Of a DNA stretch of 64,000 bases, positions 52,796 through 61,543 are shown piece by piece. Numbering within the stretch: position 1 is the first letter of the stretch; every line of letters starts with the position of its first letter. The notes under the pieces were generated by a model that was not told the origin of the DNA, searched no databases, and saw only the letters and a program-made list of their open reading frames with translations. Both the position numbers and the translations under genes were made by a program. This DNA is from Nitrospira sp. (GTDB taxonomy: Bacteria; Nitrospirota; Nitrospiria; Nitrospirales; Nitrospiraceae), in assembly GCA_015903945.1 (NCBI GenBank), contig JABMDL010000002.1:62001-126000 (forward strand), read 5' to 3'.

Positions 52796-53056
52796 TCACG
52801 GTCCCGCATTTGATTGTTGAAGTATGAGCGTCTTGATTTTTCGGCGACCTGTACTGGATTTATAATGCCGCTCCTCTTGACGAGCGTCACTCAAGGTTGC
52901 ACAGGCTTTTGTATAGAGGATTGTGTATGGTCGATAGGATCGGGATGAAGGCACAGTACCGTTGTTGTGTTCTTTAAGCCGTCTTTCCAGGTTATTTGTG
53001 ACCCCCGTATAGGTTCGTGTTCTGGCTTTATTCAAAAGAATGTAGACGTAGTACAT
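52796..53056 (-). CDS. GIY-YIG nuclease-family small protein
   Basis: 86 residues: MYYVYILLNKARTRTYTGVTNNLERRLKEHNNG...ILYTKACATLSDARQEERHYKSSTGRRKIKTLI. This is the UPF0213/YhbQ type of single GIY-YIG domain, with the YVYIL and Y-T-G strands, the Arg of ERRLKEHN and the Glu in the last helix. Such proteins are often mobile or laterally moved between species. The track frame up to 53494 reads through tRNA-Ser and is not believed. It lies downstream of the tRNA on the same strand. Confidence 0.85.
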   Translation of the reverse strand: MYYVYILLNKARTRTYTGVTNNLERRLKEHNNGTVPSSRSYRPYTILYTKACATLSDARQEERHYKSSTGRRKIKTLILQQSNAGP

Positions 53057-53105
53057 TGGTTTTTCATTGGGTGGGTGAGGGCGGATCCGCCTTTTGCGTA
53101 GCAAA

Positions 53106-53250
<145 letters not shown>

Positions 53251-53401
53251 GATGTAGCGGATTTGTCTGCGAATCGTGAGCCGGCGAGGAGACTGCGCTC
53301 AACGAATTCGATGTGGAGCTTACCGTGGCCGCGGTTGTTTTGCAACGGGTAAAGGTAGGGTCCTCATAGGCAGTGTATCTTCGGCAAACCCGGTGTGATG
53401 C

Positions 53402-54157
53402 ATGGAAAGAACGAGTCTCAACTTCGAGCGAATGGTTTTCGAACAGAATAGTCAAGGGACATCTCCGGGCACAATTGGGGCAGACGACGTACATGTCTAT
53501 GGATTCTTGCTCGACAGTGGTGCAGCGGAGTGTCTAAGTGCGTCACATCTTTTGTCGAACGAGGAACAAACGCGAGCAGACCGGCTGGTGTCCAAACTGC
53601 ATCGTGATCAATTCGTCGTGGCCCATGCCGGACTGCGAGTGATCCTCAGCCGCTATTGCATTGGTCGGCCGCAGGATTTGGCAATTCAAAAAACCGCCAC
53701 GGGGAAACCATTTCTCTCGGATGATCCTTCGATCCGATTCAGCTTGACCCACTCTCATGGGAAAGCGCTCGTCGCTGTTGCAAAGGACCGGGAAGTGGGA
53801 ATCGATCTTGAAAAGGTCCGGCCGGATGTGGACGTGATGAGTCTCGCCCGACGGTTTTTATCGGATCGAGACGTGGTCTTCATCGAGAGCGGGGAGCCGG
53901 GACAACTCCATCAACGATTTCTACAAGCGTGGGTAGCCAGAGAAGCGGTGTTCAAGGCCGCCGGCACAGGGATGACCTTCCCCCTGCACTGCGACCACAT
54001 TGAACTGGCTGGCGACGGCACGGAAGGGCATCTGGTTCTGGGTGATGGCAAGCACGACGGAGCAGTCAGGCCTGTTCGGTTCCTCCCCCTCGAACCGGGG
54101 TGGGTCGGTGCGGTTGCGGCGGAAGGGACCGATTGGACTATGAGGTACTGCGGCTAG
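53402..54157 (+). CDS. 4'-phosphopantetheinyl transferase (Sfp-like)
   Basis: Loads the CoA-derived arm onto acyl or peptidyl carrier proteins. 251 residues with the Sfp-type blocks: TATGKPFL, IRFSLTHSHGKALVAVA, VGIDLEKVRPD (metal-binding Asp and Glu) and FLQAWVAREAVFKAAGTGM, the W-x-[KR]-E-A-x-x-K motif. Residues at the N-terminus (1-40) are extra. No polyketide or NRPS genes are near; in many bacteria the Sfp-like enzyme also serves fatty-acid ACP. It diverges from tRNA-Ser and is convergent to thiI. Confidence 0.9.
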   Translation: MERTSLNFERMVFEQNSQGTSPGTIGADDVHVYGFLLDSGAAECLSASHLLSNEEQTRADRLVSKLHRDQFVVAHAGLRVILSRYCIGRPQDLAIQKTATGKPFLSDDPSIRFSLTHSHGKALVAVAKDREVGIDLEKVRPDVDVMSLARRFLSDRDVVFIESGEPGQLHQRFLQAWVAREAVFKAAGTGMTFPLHCDHIELAGDGTEGHLVLGDGKHDGAVRPVRFLPLEPGWVGAVAAEGTDWTMRYCG

Positions 54158-54168
54158 GCGACAACGGG

Positions 54169-55347
54169 TCAGATAGGGGACCGGAATTCGGACAACTCAG
54201 CTTTGTCCACGCCCTGTTTGACCAGACCCGGAACATCGAGATTCCGCTCAATCTTCTGGAGCACATCCAGTCTGGTTTTGGTGCTGGGATGGGGGGGCGT
54301 GAACAATTTGCAGCAGTCCTGATCTTCCTCAATGGACGTGTCGTAAGTGCCGAGGCGCCGCGCTTCGTCCATAATTTCAAGTTTGTCCATTCCGATAAGC
54401 GGCCGCAGGAGAGGCAACACTGTCGCCTCTTCAACGACGGACAGATTTTCAGGGGTTTGCGATGCCACTTGTCCCAAGCTATCCCCGGTTACCAGCCCCC
54501 AGCAGGATTCCTTTCTCGCGAATTCCTCTGCGATGCGCAACATCATCCGGCGATAGAGCACCACGCGGAACGGCGCCGGGGTATTTAACACGATCTCTCG
54601 CTGGATTTCTCCAAAGGGGATGATCGCAAGGCGTGATTCGTACTGATACGCCGTCAGAACCTGTACGAGATCGCGCACCTTCTCTTCCGATGCCCGGCTG
54701 ACCAAAGGGCGGCCTGAAAAATGGACGAAAAAGGCGCGGCATCCACGCTTGATCATACGATAGGCGGCAACGGGCGAGTCGATGCCGCCCGAAATCAAAC
54801 AGGTCACCTTCCCGCTGACGCCGACCGGCATCCCGCCGGGGCCGGGATGCTTCTCGGTTGAAAAATAGATGTCCCGGGAAAGCATTTCGAGATAGACGGT
54901 AATGTCGGGGGTTTTGAGGCTGACGGCCTTGCCCATCTGTTCGTGGATAGCCGTGCCGACGATGCGTTCCGCGTCCATCGACGTCAACGGCAAACGTTTG
55001 TCGGCGCGTTTCGCCGTCACGCGAAATGTTGAAAAGGACATCGTCCTGAGTTTTTCGATCACCGCGGCGCTGAGCGCTTCAAAGTTTGGGTTGGCGAGGT
55101 CGAGAGTCACAGAATTGGCCAGTGAAAAGTTCGCGATTCCGCAGACACGGGATAGCCGTTGGCGAATCGTCTCATTGCTGGTTGCCGCCGGGGGGAGCAC
55201 CCGGATGCGGCTGCGGAGATTCTCTACGTGCGTAATGCCAAGGTCCTTGAGTGCCAGCCGGATATTCTGAATCAGTCGATCCTCGAAGTAGTCGCGGTTG
55301 CGACCTTTGAGAGCCAGCTCGTGGTAGTGAACAATGGCGCAGCGCAT
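54169..55347 (-). CDS. thiI: tRNA 4-thiouridine synthase ThiI (no rhodanese domain)
   Basis: Sulfurates U8 of tRNA and can supply sulfur for thiazole. 392 residues: ferredoxin-like domain with VHYHELALKGRNRDYFEDRL, THUMP domain, then the PP-loop CLISGGIDSPVAAYRMIKRGC and VEEATVLPLLRPLIGMDKLEIMDEARRLGTYDTSIEEDQDCCKLFTPPHP. It lacks the C-terminal rhodanese domain of the E. coli form, like the shorter versions in Bacillus and archaea. Both tRNAs in the window have a T at position 8, its target. Confidence 0.94.
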   Translation of the reverse strand: MRCAIVHYHELALKGRNRDYFEDRLIQNIRLALKDLGITHVENLRSRIRVLPPAATSNETIRQRLSRVCGIANFSLANSVTLDLANPNFEALSAAVIEKLRTMSFSTFRVTAKRADKRLPLTSMDAERIVGTAIHEQMGKAVSLKTPDITVYLEMLSRDIYFSTEKHPGPGGMPVGVSGKVTCLISGGIDSPVAAYRMIKRGCRAFFVHFSGRPLVSRASEEKVRDLVQVLTAYQYESRLAIIPFGEIQREIVLNTPAPFRVVLYRRMMLRIAEEFARKESCWGLVTGDSLGQVASQTPENLSVVEEATVLPLLRPLIGMDKLEIMDEARRLGTYDTSIEEDQDCCKLFTPPHPSTKTRLDVLQKIERNLDVPGLVKQGVDKAELSEFRSPI

Positions 55348-55416
55348 GCCGGAGAGTAGGTTGAGGACAAGGTTAAAATCTAGGAGTCGTCTTTCCGTGA
55401 GCGCTCAGCCTTACCC

Positions 55417-56340
55417 TCAACCTTGGCCTGAAGCTTCCAAGAATCGCTCCGCATCGATTGCTGCCATGCATCCAGTCCCGGCGGCAGTGACGGCTTGGCG
55501 GTACGTCGAGTCCTGGACGTCGCCGGCGGCGAAGATGCCCGGCACACTGGTCGCCGTTCCGTTGTGCGTCCGGATATATCCCTTGCCATTCAGGTCGAGT
55601 TGACCGGAAAAGAGCGCCGTGTTCGGCCGATGGCCGATGGCCACGAAGACTCCGGCGCAAGGCATATCGATAATCTTCCCCGTTACGACATTCCGGAGCC
55701 GCACGCCGGTGACCACATCGGCGCCGAGGATGTCCTCCACGATGGAATTCCATACGAAGGAAATCTTTTCGTTGTTCATCGCCCGATCTTGCATAATTTT
55801 CGATGCGCGCAGCTTGTCGCGCCGATGCACGATCGACACGGTGGTGGCAAACTTGGTCAGAAAAGTCGCTTCTTCCATGGCGCTGTCGCCGCCACCGACG
55901 ACGACCAATTGTTTGCCTCTGAAGAAAAAACCATCACACGTGGCGCACGTAGACACACCATGGCCGGTCAATCGCATCTCGTTCGGCACTCCAATCGGAA
56001 TGGCCGACGCGCCGGTGGCGATGATGACGGTCTTCGATTGAACGGTCCGGTCGCCGTCTATCGTAATGCTGAACGGGCGTGTGGCAAAGTTAACGGCGGA
56101 CACATCGCCGGTGAGGAACTCTGTGCCGAATCGCTCCGCCTGCGCCCGCATGTCCTTCATTAATTCCGGGCCCATGATCCCTTTGGCGAATCCCGGGTAG
56201 TTTTCTACCTCGGTGGTGGTGGTGAGCTGCCCGCCGGATTGCCACCCTTCAATGAGGAGCGGAGCGAGATTAGCCCGCGCGGTATAGATCGCGGCAGTCA
56301 AGCCAGCAGGTCCTGAACCGATGATGACAACACTCTGCAT
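55417..56340 (-). CDS. trxB: Thioredoxin reductase
   Basis: NADPH-dependent FAD enzyme that reduces thioredoxin. From 56340 the 307 residues begin MQSVVIIGSGPAGLTAAIYTARANL, with redox motif CATCDGFFF, NADPH motif VVVGGGDSAMEEATFL and the FAD-binding GIFAAGDVQDSTYRQAVTAAGTGCMAAIDAERFL. The track start at 56358 adds six residues and is also possible. No thioredoxin gene is next to it. Confidence 0.96.
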   Translation of the reverse strand: MQSVVIIGSGPAGLTAAIYTARANLAPLLIEGWQSGGQLTTTTEVENYPGFAKGIMGPELMKDMRAQAERFGTEFLTGDVSAVNFATRPFSITIDGDRTVQSKTVIIATGASAIPIGVPNEMRLTGHGVSTCATCDGFFFRGKQLVVVGGGDSAMEEATFLTKFATTVSIVHRRDKLRASKIMQDRAMNNEKISFVWNSIVEDILGADVVTGVRLRNVVTGKIIDMPCAGVFVAIGHRPNTALFSGQLDLNGKGYIRTHNGTATSVPGIFAAGDVQDSTYRQAVTAAGTGCMAAIDAERFLEASGQG

Positions 56341-56401
56341 TGCGGAAAACTTTAGCACAGGTATGTATCGGGACGATAGCAGGCGGTGTTGAGGCTAGAG
56401 A

Positions 56402-57004
56402 CTAGGTGAGCAGCTGCAACTGGTGAAATAATGTGGCTGTCACTTTGGAGAGGAGAGGTTTCTTCATTGTTCCATCTAACACATAGTCTGCCCGTGCAAC
56501 TTTCTTAGCCAACGGCAGCTGACTGTTGATGCGCCGGATGGCCTCGGTACGGGTGAGGCCGTTCCGCTTCCTGAGGCGGGCGATTTGGGTTTCCCGGTCG
56601 GCCGTGACGACGATGGTCTTATCCACTCGCTTGTCGATTCCGGCCTCGAAGAGCAGTGGCACATCGTAGATCACGACGGCGCGGGGGTTGTTCATGGCGG
56701 CAGCTCTCATCAGACGCATCTGTTCCCGGGCGACGCGGGGATGGATGATCCGTTCCAGCCGCCGCCGCTTAGCCTTGTTGCGAAATACGATGGCACCAAC
56801 CGCCTGGCGATTGAGGCTGCGATCGGCGTTGAGAATGTCAGGGCCGAACTCCTTCACGATCTCCCGCCACGCCGGTTTGCCTGGCCGGACAACCTCTCGT
56901 GCCAAATCATCGGCATCGATGATGATGGCGCCACATTGTCCAAACATTCTTGCGACTGTACTTTTCCCGGTTGCCACACCACCGGTCAGGCCGATAAGCA
57001 CCAT
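56402..57004 (-). CDS. coaE: Dephospho-CoA kinase
   Basis: Last step of CoA synthesis. 200 residues beginning MVLIGLTGGVATGKSTVARMFGQCGAIIIDADDLAREVV, with the P-loop and the Asp pair. VVIYDVPLLFEAGIDKRVDKTIVVTAD and RLRKRNGLTRTEAIRRINSQLPLAKKVARADYVLDG follow. The track frame of 491 residues runs far upstream, antisense to the beta-helix gene, and is a shadow. A start at 57022 is also possible. trxB lies 61 bases downstream on the same strand. Confidence 0.95.
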   Translation of the reverse strand: MVLIGLTGGVATGKSTVARMFGQCGAIIIDADDLAREVVRPGKPAWREIVKEFGPDILNADRSLNRQAVGAIVFRNKAKRRRLERIIHPRVAREQMRLMRAAAMNNPRAVVIYDVPLLFEAGIDKRVDKTIVVTADRETQIARLRKRNGLTRTEAIRRINSQLPLAKKVARADYVLDGTMKKPLLSKVTATLFHQLQLLT

Positions 57005-57048
57005 GGCAGCGGAGCTTATCATGCGGTATGTCGCACCATAAAGGGCGA

Positions 57049-57078
57049 TTGACAGGGTTAGCTCTCCGCTTGTATGAA
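57049..57078 (+). promoter_or_regulatory. Promoter for the beta-helix protein, set for a leaderless start
   Basis: TTGACA (57049-57054), an 18-base spacer and TATGAA (57073-57078). The expected start falls near 57085-57086, which is the second ATG of the protein. This favours translation from 57086 without a leader. Confidence 0.45.
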
Positions 57079-58117
57079 ATTCTCCATGCGGCCTGTCCTT
57101 CTCACGGCAATGGTTCTCTCGTGGATGAGCGTTGGGTGTGCAGTAGCCCTGGCGGAGAATTCTGCGACCGCACCACGAACAATTACCGTCGCACTCGACG
57201 GATCGGGAGATTTCTCTTCGATTCAAGAGGCTGTCGATAGCGCCAAGAAAGGGGAGACCGTCTTTCTCAAACCTGGGACCTATCCTCAAGACCTCACCAT
57301 TCACAGCAAGGAGGGAATTAAGCTGGTCGGCGCCGGGGTTGACCAAGTGACTCTGCTGGGTCACCGGGATCGTGTCGGGGTGCTGCACGTCGGCAAGTGG
57401 CCGTACGGTGCAACGGATATTGAAATTACCGGCCTGACAGTCAATGAACATGGAGGGCACGCCGTCGGCATCTTCAATGGGAAACGGATTACGCTTCGGC
57501 ATCTGCGCGTGAGGGGGATGTTGTTCGGCCAACAGGTGCAGGATGTCCGTATCGAGAACTGTCTCATCGGTGGCAGTGAAACGACGGGCGTGCAGTTCGC
57601 CGATACGCAGGCCGTGTTGATCGGCAATGTGATTCATGACAACGATCATGGTGTGAACGTGGCCGGGAAGTCGGAGGTACGGCTTGAACGGAATGTGATC
57701 ACGAGAAATCTGTATGAAGCGGTTGTCATCGGCGATGGTGGTAAAGCCGTGCTTATCAGCAATACGCTGGTTAAGAACGGTGGGGGAGCAGCGTTTCTCG
57801 GCTCCTCGCACAACGAAGTGTCGGGCAATATTGTGAGCTTCAATACGATCGGTTTTGTGATCGCGCCATCGAGTCAAACCACACTCTCGTTCAATGGCCT
57901 ATTCAACAAAGAAGGCAATTATCTGAAGGCAGGATCGCCGCCTCTTCAGGCTCCGGAGCTCAAGCCTGAATCGGATATTGCTGCGGACCCTCGGTTTGTG
58001 GACCCCGAGCATGACGACTTTCGGCTGAGACACGATACGACACTTTTAAACAAAGGACCGTTTTCGTATCTCGGCGCCCAGCCCCCACTCCCAATCCCCT
58101 CCTCACGTCATCAGTAA
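57074..58117 (+). CDS. Secreted right-handed beta-helix protein (NosD/pectinesterase-like)
   Basis: 347 residues in the track frame, or 343 from the ATG at 57086, which fits the promoter. The signal peptide runs MRPVLLTAMVLSWMSVGCAVALAEN, cut at the A-L-A site; the VGC resembles a lipobox but has Ser at -3. The mature chain starts ITVALDGSGDFSSIQEAVDSAKKGETVFLKPGTY, as in the pectin methylesterase fold. About ten short beta-helix rungs follow (ITLRHLRVRGM, VQDVRIENCLIGG, VLIGNVIHDNDHGV, VRLERNVITRN). It ends with a WLPF-type repeat, ADPRFVDPEHDDFRL. Binding or cleavage of a polysaccharide is plausible; unproven. Confidence 0.85.
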   Translation: MKFSMRPVLLTAMVLSWMSVGCAVALAENSATAPRTITVALDGSGDFSSIQEAVDSAKKGETVFLKPGTYPQDLTIHSKEGIKLVGAGVDQVTLLGHRDRVGVLHVGKWPYGATDIEITGLTVNEHGGHAVGIFNGKRITLRHLRVRGMLFGQQVQDVRIENCLIGGSETTGVQFADTQAVLIGNVIHDNDHGVNVAGKSEVRLERNVITRNLYEAVVIGDGGKAVLISNTLVKNGGGAAFLGSSHNEVSGNIVSFNTIGFVIAPSSQTTLSFNGLFNKEGNYLKAGSPPLQAPELKPESDIAADPRFVDPEHDDFRLRHDTTLLNKGPFSYLGAQPPLPIPSSRHQ

Positions 58118-58168
58118 AATAGCAGTAATACAACGAGATAGAAGATTCCGTGACAAGGCACAGGCATA

Positions 58169-58177
58169 TGCTATGCT
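58169..58177 (+). promoter_or_regulatory. Extended -10 element upstream of the 61-residue protein
   Basis: TGCTATGCT, with TGC directly before TATGCT. No clear -35. The leader to the TTG at 58268 is about 85 bases. Confidence 0.35.
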
Positions 58178-58267
58178 TTCTTCAAGCGACATGACGGACA
58201 GGTTCCAGCCCTCGCTTAAGAAATCGTGAGACGGGGCCGAAAAGACTCAACAAGAAGGAGGTCTCCC

Positions 58268-58453
58268 TTGGCCAGTTTTCGCAGTGAGCTTGAAAAGTTT
58301 GCCAATGAAGGCATTCCTTCCCTCCATGATATGGAGTCGGGCAAGTTGGTGGGCGCAGTGCTTCCTATGTCCGAGCAGGCGCAATTGCAGATGCGCAATA
58401 GCATCGAAGTCATCGACTACCTGTTGAACCAAGAGCAGGTTGTTTGGAGCTAG
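58268..58453 (+). CDS. Small cytoplasmic protein with TTG start, unknown function
   Basis: 61 residues: the TTG at 58268 is read as Met, giving MASFRSELEKFANEGIPSLHDMESG and ending YLLNQEQVVWS. A perfect AAGGAGGT lies 5-6 bases before the TTG, which settles the start; the track start at 58226 lies upstream of this site. Two helices are likely (residues 1-13 and 37-55) around the short loop KLVGAVLPMSEQ. I do not recognise a family. It stands alone between the beta-helix gene and the glucosidase. Confidence 0.7.
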   Translation: MASFRSELEKFANEGIPSLHDMESGKLVGAVLPMSEQAQLQMRNSIEVIDYLLNQEQVVWS

Positions 58454-58774
58454 GCCACGCGCCTAGACGATTGTCCTTCTGACAGCTCTCGTTCACATCC
58501 CCCTCTGACATGGTCGCGAATTTCTGGCACAGGGCGTAGGAGTGCCTGGGCTATCTGTAAGATTCCCTCCTGAAATCCAACGAACGATCAGCACGTCTTG
58601 AGTTGAACGCGAGATCTGCCGAAGAAGCAGGAGCTGGGTGTGAACCGGCTCGTTGGTTTCCAGGCGCTCGCGGTTGATTTCACAATCCGATAGGCGCATC
58701 GTACCGATCACGCATCCAAGGCAGACGGTACCGTCGCGCATGGAACGTTTTCTGCTCGGTAGCTGAGAGCTTGT
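58454..58774. other. Intergenic region upstream of the GH63-like gene
   Basis: 321 bases. The minus-strand frame 58493-58741 (82 residues, MRDGTVCLGCVIGTMRLSDCEINRERL) looks partly protein-like but has no ribosome-binding site and no family I know; I leave it as unproven. I found no clear terminator for the preceding gene and no repeat. Confidence 0.4.
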
Positions 58775-61456
58775 ATGGCAGGTGCATCCCGAACGTCTTC
58801 TCTATCACAACCAGTCCAATTGGCTGAACAAACGCGCCTGGAAGAGGACGCCCGCCGAAAGAAACATTGGAAACGATGGGGGCCCTATCTCAGTGAGCGC
58901 GCCTGGGGGACGGTCAGGGAGGACTACAGTCCGCACGGCACCGCGTGGGAAGCGTTTCCTCATGATCATGCCCGGTCACGTGCCTATCGATGGAATGAGG
59001 ATGGGTTAGCCGGCATTTCCGACCGGCACCAGCATATCTGTTTCGCCATCGCACTGTGGAACGGACGGGATCCTATTTTGAAGGAACGGCTGTTCGGTCT
59101 GACCGGCAACGAAGGAAACCATGGGGAGGATGTCAAAGAATATTATTTTTATCTCGATTCGACGCCGACCCACTCCTACATGAAGTATCTCTATCGCTAT
59201 CCGCAGGCCGAATTCCCTTATGCAGCGCTGGTGGAGGGGAATCGTCGGCGAGGCAGACGCGAGCAGGAATATGAGCTGATCGATACCGGCGTCTTCGATC
59301 AGAATCGGTATTTCGACATTCTGGTGGAATATGCCAAGTCCACACCGGAGGATCTGCTGATCCGCATCGAGGTCATCAATCGGGGGCCTGATTCCGCCGA
59401 GCTGACGCTCCTACCGACCCTGTGGTTTCGGAATACCTGGTCGTGGGGTCTCGACGCACGTCGCCCACGCATGAGGGAAGGGCGGTCCACACACGACGTG
59501 AGCGTCATCGAACTGGACCATGATTACTACGGCAAGCGGCAACTCTGGTGTGACCGCCGCCCCCCTCTTCTGTTCACGGAGAACGAGACCAACAGCCGCC
59601 GCCTCTATGGCGATACGGAGGGGGCCCGCTATGTCAAAGACAGTTTTCATGACTATGTCGTGTTTGGTGATAAAGCGGCGGTCAATCCTGACAACGTCGG
59701 CTCGAAGGCCGCCGCACACTATGTGCTGACGGTCGATCCAGGAGCCTCGGATACGATCTTCCTGCGTTTCACGAATGAGGGAGGGGATGAGGGGCTGACA
59801 CGGGAGGTGTTCGATGCCCTCTTCACACAACGAATTCGAGAGGCCGACGAGTTTTACGGGGAATTAGTGCCGGCCGATTTGTCCGAAGATGCCAAACGCG
59901 TGCAGCGCCAAGCCTTCGCCGGCCTGCTGTGGAGTAAGCAGTTTTATCACTACGATCTCACGCGTTGGCTCAAGGGCGACCCCGGTATGCCGGAGCCGCC
60001 ACGGGAACGGTTGCGCGGGCGGAACGCTGACTGGACGCATCTCTACAATGCGGATGTCATCTCGATGCCGGACAAGTGGGAATATCCCTGGTATGCCGCC
60101 TGGGACCTGGCGTTCCACTGTATTCCGTTGGCTCTCGTCGATCCGACCTTCGCGAAGGAACAGCTCATCCTCATGCTCCGTGAGTGGTACATGCATCCCA
60201 ACGGGCAGATTCCGGCCTACGAATGGGCGTTCGGGGATGTCAATCCGCCGGTCCATGCCTGGGCCGCGTGGCGCGTCTATAAAATCGAGAAAAAACGGAA
60301 AGGCACGGGCGATCGTGTGTTTCTCGAGCGGGTCTTTCACAAGCTCCTCCTGAATTTCACATGGTGGGTGAACAGGAAAGATGCCGAGGGTAAGAATATT
60401 TTTCAGGGCGGTTTTTTGGGACTGGACAACATCGGCGTGTTCGACCGGAGCGCGCCGCTGCCGACCGGTGGCCACATTGAACAATCCGACGCGACCAGCT
60501 GGATGGGGATGTACTGCCTCAACATGCTGTCGATTGCACTCGAGCTGGCCCGGGAGAACCGCGCGTATGAGGATGTGGCCAGCAAGTTCTTCGAACATTT
60601 CGTGTACATCTGCAGGGCCATGAACAACATCGGCGGCGAGAAGATCGAGCTGTGGGACCGGGAAGACGGATTCTTCTACGACGTACTGCACTTGCCGGAC
60701 GGACGGACCTGTCCCTTGAAGGTGCGTTCGCTGGTCGGGTTGATCCCGCTCTTCGCGGTTGAGACGTTGGACTCCGAACTCATCGACCGTCTCCCACGGT
60801 TCAAACACCGGATGCAGTGGTTCATTGAAAACCGGCCGGATTTCAGTTCGCACGTAGAAACGCAATCACAGGATGGAGAGGTGCGCCGCTTTCTCTCGCT
60901 GGTCAACCGAACACGGCTGAAATCGGTGCTGCGATATATGCTGGATGAACAAGAATTTCTCTCGCCCTACGGCATTCGAGCGTTATCGCGCTATCACAAG
61001 GACCATCCCTATCGGCTTTCCGTGATGGGAGCGGATTATCGGGTCGACTACGAGCCGGCCGAATCGGGCACAGGCCTCTTCGGCGGCAACTCGAATTGGC
61101 GGGGACCCATCTGGTTCCCGGTCAATTATCTGCTGATCGAATCACTGCAGAAGTTCCACTATTTTCTGGGCGATTCGTATACCGTTGAATACCCGACTGG
61201 CTCTGGCAATTCGATCCCACTGAATCGCGTGGCAGCGGAACTCTCGAGACGGCTCATCCATATTTTTCTTCGCGATCAATCCGGCCGGCGCCCGGTCTTC
61301 GGAGGCGCCTCGAATTTTCAAAACGATCCGCACTGGCAAGACGCTGTCCTGTTCTATGAATACTTCCATGGGGACAACGGAGCGGGCATCGGCGCAAGCC
61401 ATCAGACCGGGTGGACGGGTTTGGTGGCGAAGCTGATTCAACAATCAGGAGAGTGA
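58775..61456 (+). CDS. GH63-like glucosidase (MGH1-like glycoside hydrolase)
   Basis: 893 residues, no signal peptide. The N-terminal part ([43 protein letters not shown]) and central regions ([55 protein letters not shown]) match the family annotated as glucosidase with an (alpha/alpha)6 barrel of the GH63/YgjK clan. Catalytic Asp/Glu candidates are in [11 protein letters not shown] and [17 protein letters not shown]. The substrate is probably an alpha-glucoside or similar storage glycan. The next gene encodes a debranching enzyme 87 bases downstream. Confidence 0.85.
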   Translation: MAGASRTSSLSQPVQLAEQTRLEEDARRKKHWKRWGPYLSERAWGTVREDYSPHGTAWEAFPHDHARSRAYRWNEDGLAGISDRHQHICFAIALWNGRDPILKERLFGLTGNEGNHGEDVKEYYFYLDSTPTHSYMKYLYRYPQAEFPYAALVEGNRRRGRREQEYELIDTGVFDQNRYFDILVEYAKSTPEDLLIRIEVINRGPDSAELTLLPTLWFRNTWSWGLDARRPRMREGRSTHDVSVIELDHDYYGKRQLWCDRRPPLLFTENETNSRRLYGDTEGARYVKDSFHDYVVFGDKAAVNPDNVGSKAAAHYVLTVDPGASDTIFLRFTNEGGDEGLTREVFDALFTQRIREADEFYGELVPADLSEDAKRVQRQAFAGLLWSKQFYHYDLTRWLKGDPGMPEPPRERLRGRNADWTHLYNADVISMPDKWEYPWYAAWDLAFHCIPLALVDPTFAKEQLILMLREWYMHPNGQIPAYEWAFGDVNPPVHAWAAWRVYKIEKKRKGTGDRVFLERVFHKLLLNFTWWVNRKDAEGKNIFQGGFLGLDNIGVFDRSAPLPTGGHIEQSDATSWMGMYCLNMLSIALELARENRAYEDVASKFFEHFVYICRAMNNIGGEKIELWDREDGFFYDVLHLPDGRTCPLKVRSLVGLIPLFAVETLDSELIDRLPRFKHRMQWFIENRPDFSSHVETQSQDGEVRRFLSLVNRTRLKSVLRYMLDEQEFLSPYGIRALSRYHKDHPYRLSVMGADYRVDYEPAESGTGLFGGNSNWRGPIWFPVNYLLIESLQKFHYFLGDSYTVEYPTGSGNSIPLNRVAAELSRRLIHIFLRDQSGRRPVFGGASNFQNDPHWQDAVLFYEYFHGDNGAGIGASHQTGWTGLVAKLIQQSGE

Positions 61457-61460
61457 CAAC

Positions 61461-61535
61461 AGCTTTCAGCTCTCAGCGATCAGCAGATGATGGAAGCGAG
61501 TTGTTTTGAGACTGAAAGCTAACGGCTGAGAGCTG
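61461..61535. repeat. Imperfect inverted repeat between the two glycan-enzyme genes
   Basis: AGCTTTCAG (61461-61469) pairs with CTGAAAGCT (61512-61520), and CAGCTCTCAGC (61467-61477) pairs with GCTGAGAGCTG (61525-61535), in a 75-base span. It resembles short AGCTxTCAGC-type intergenic repeats. Neither arm is followed by a T run. Confidence 0.6.
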
Positions 61536-61543
61536 ACGGCGCT

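Noticed and set aside
57005-57877. N-terminal extension of the coaE frame to 491 residues
   Set aside because: Lies antisense to the beta-helix gene and has no homology; coaE begins at 57004 or 57022.
58493-58741. 82-residue minus-strand ORF before the GH63-like gene
   Set aside because: No ribosome-binding site and no recognisable family; kept only as a note in the intergenic entry.
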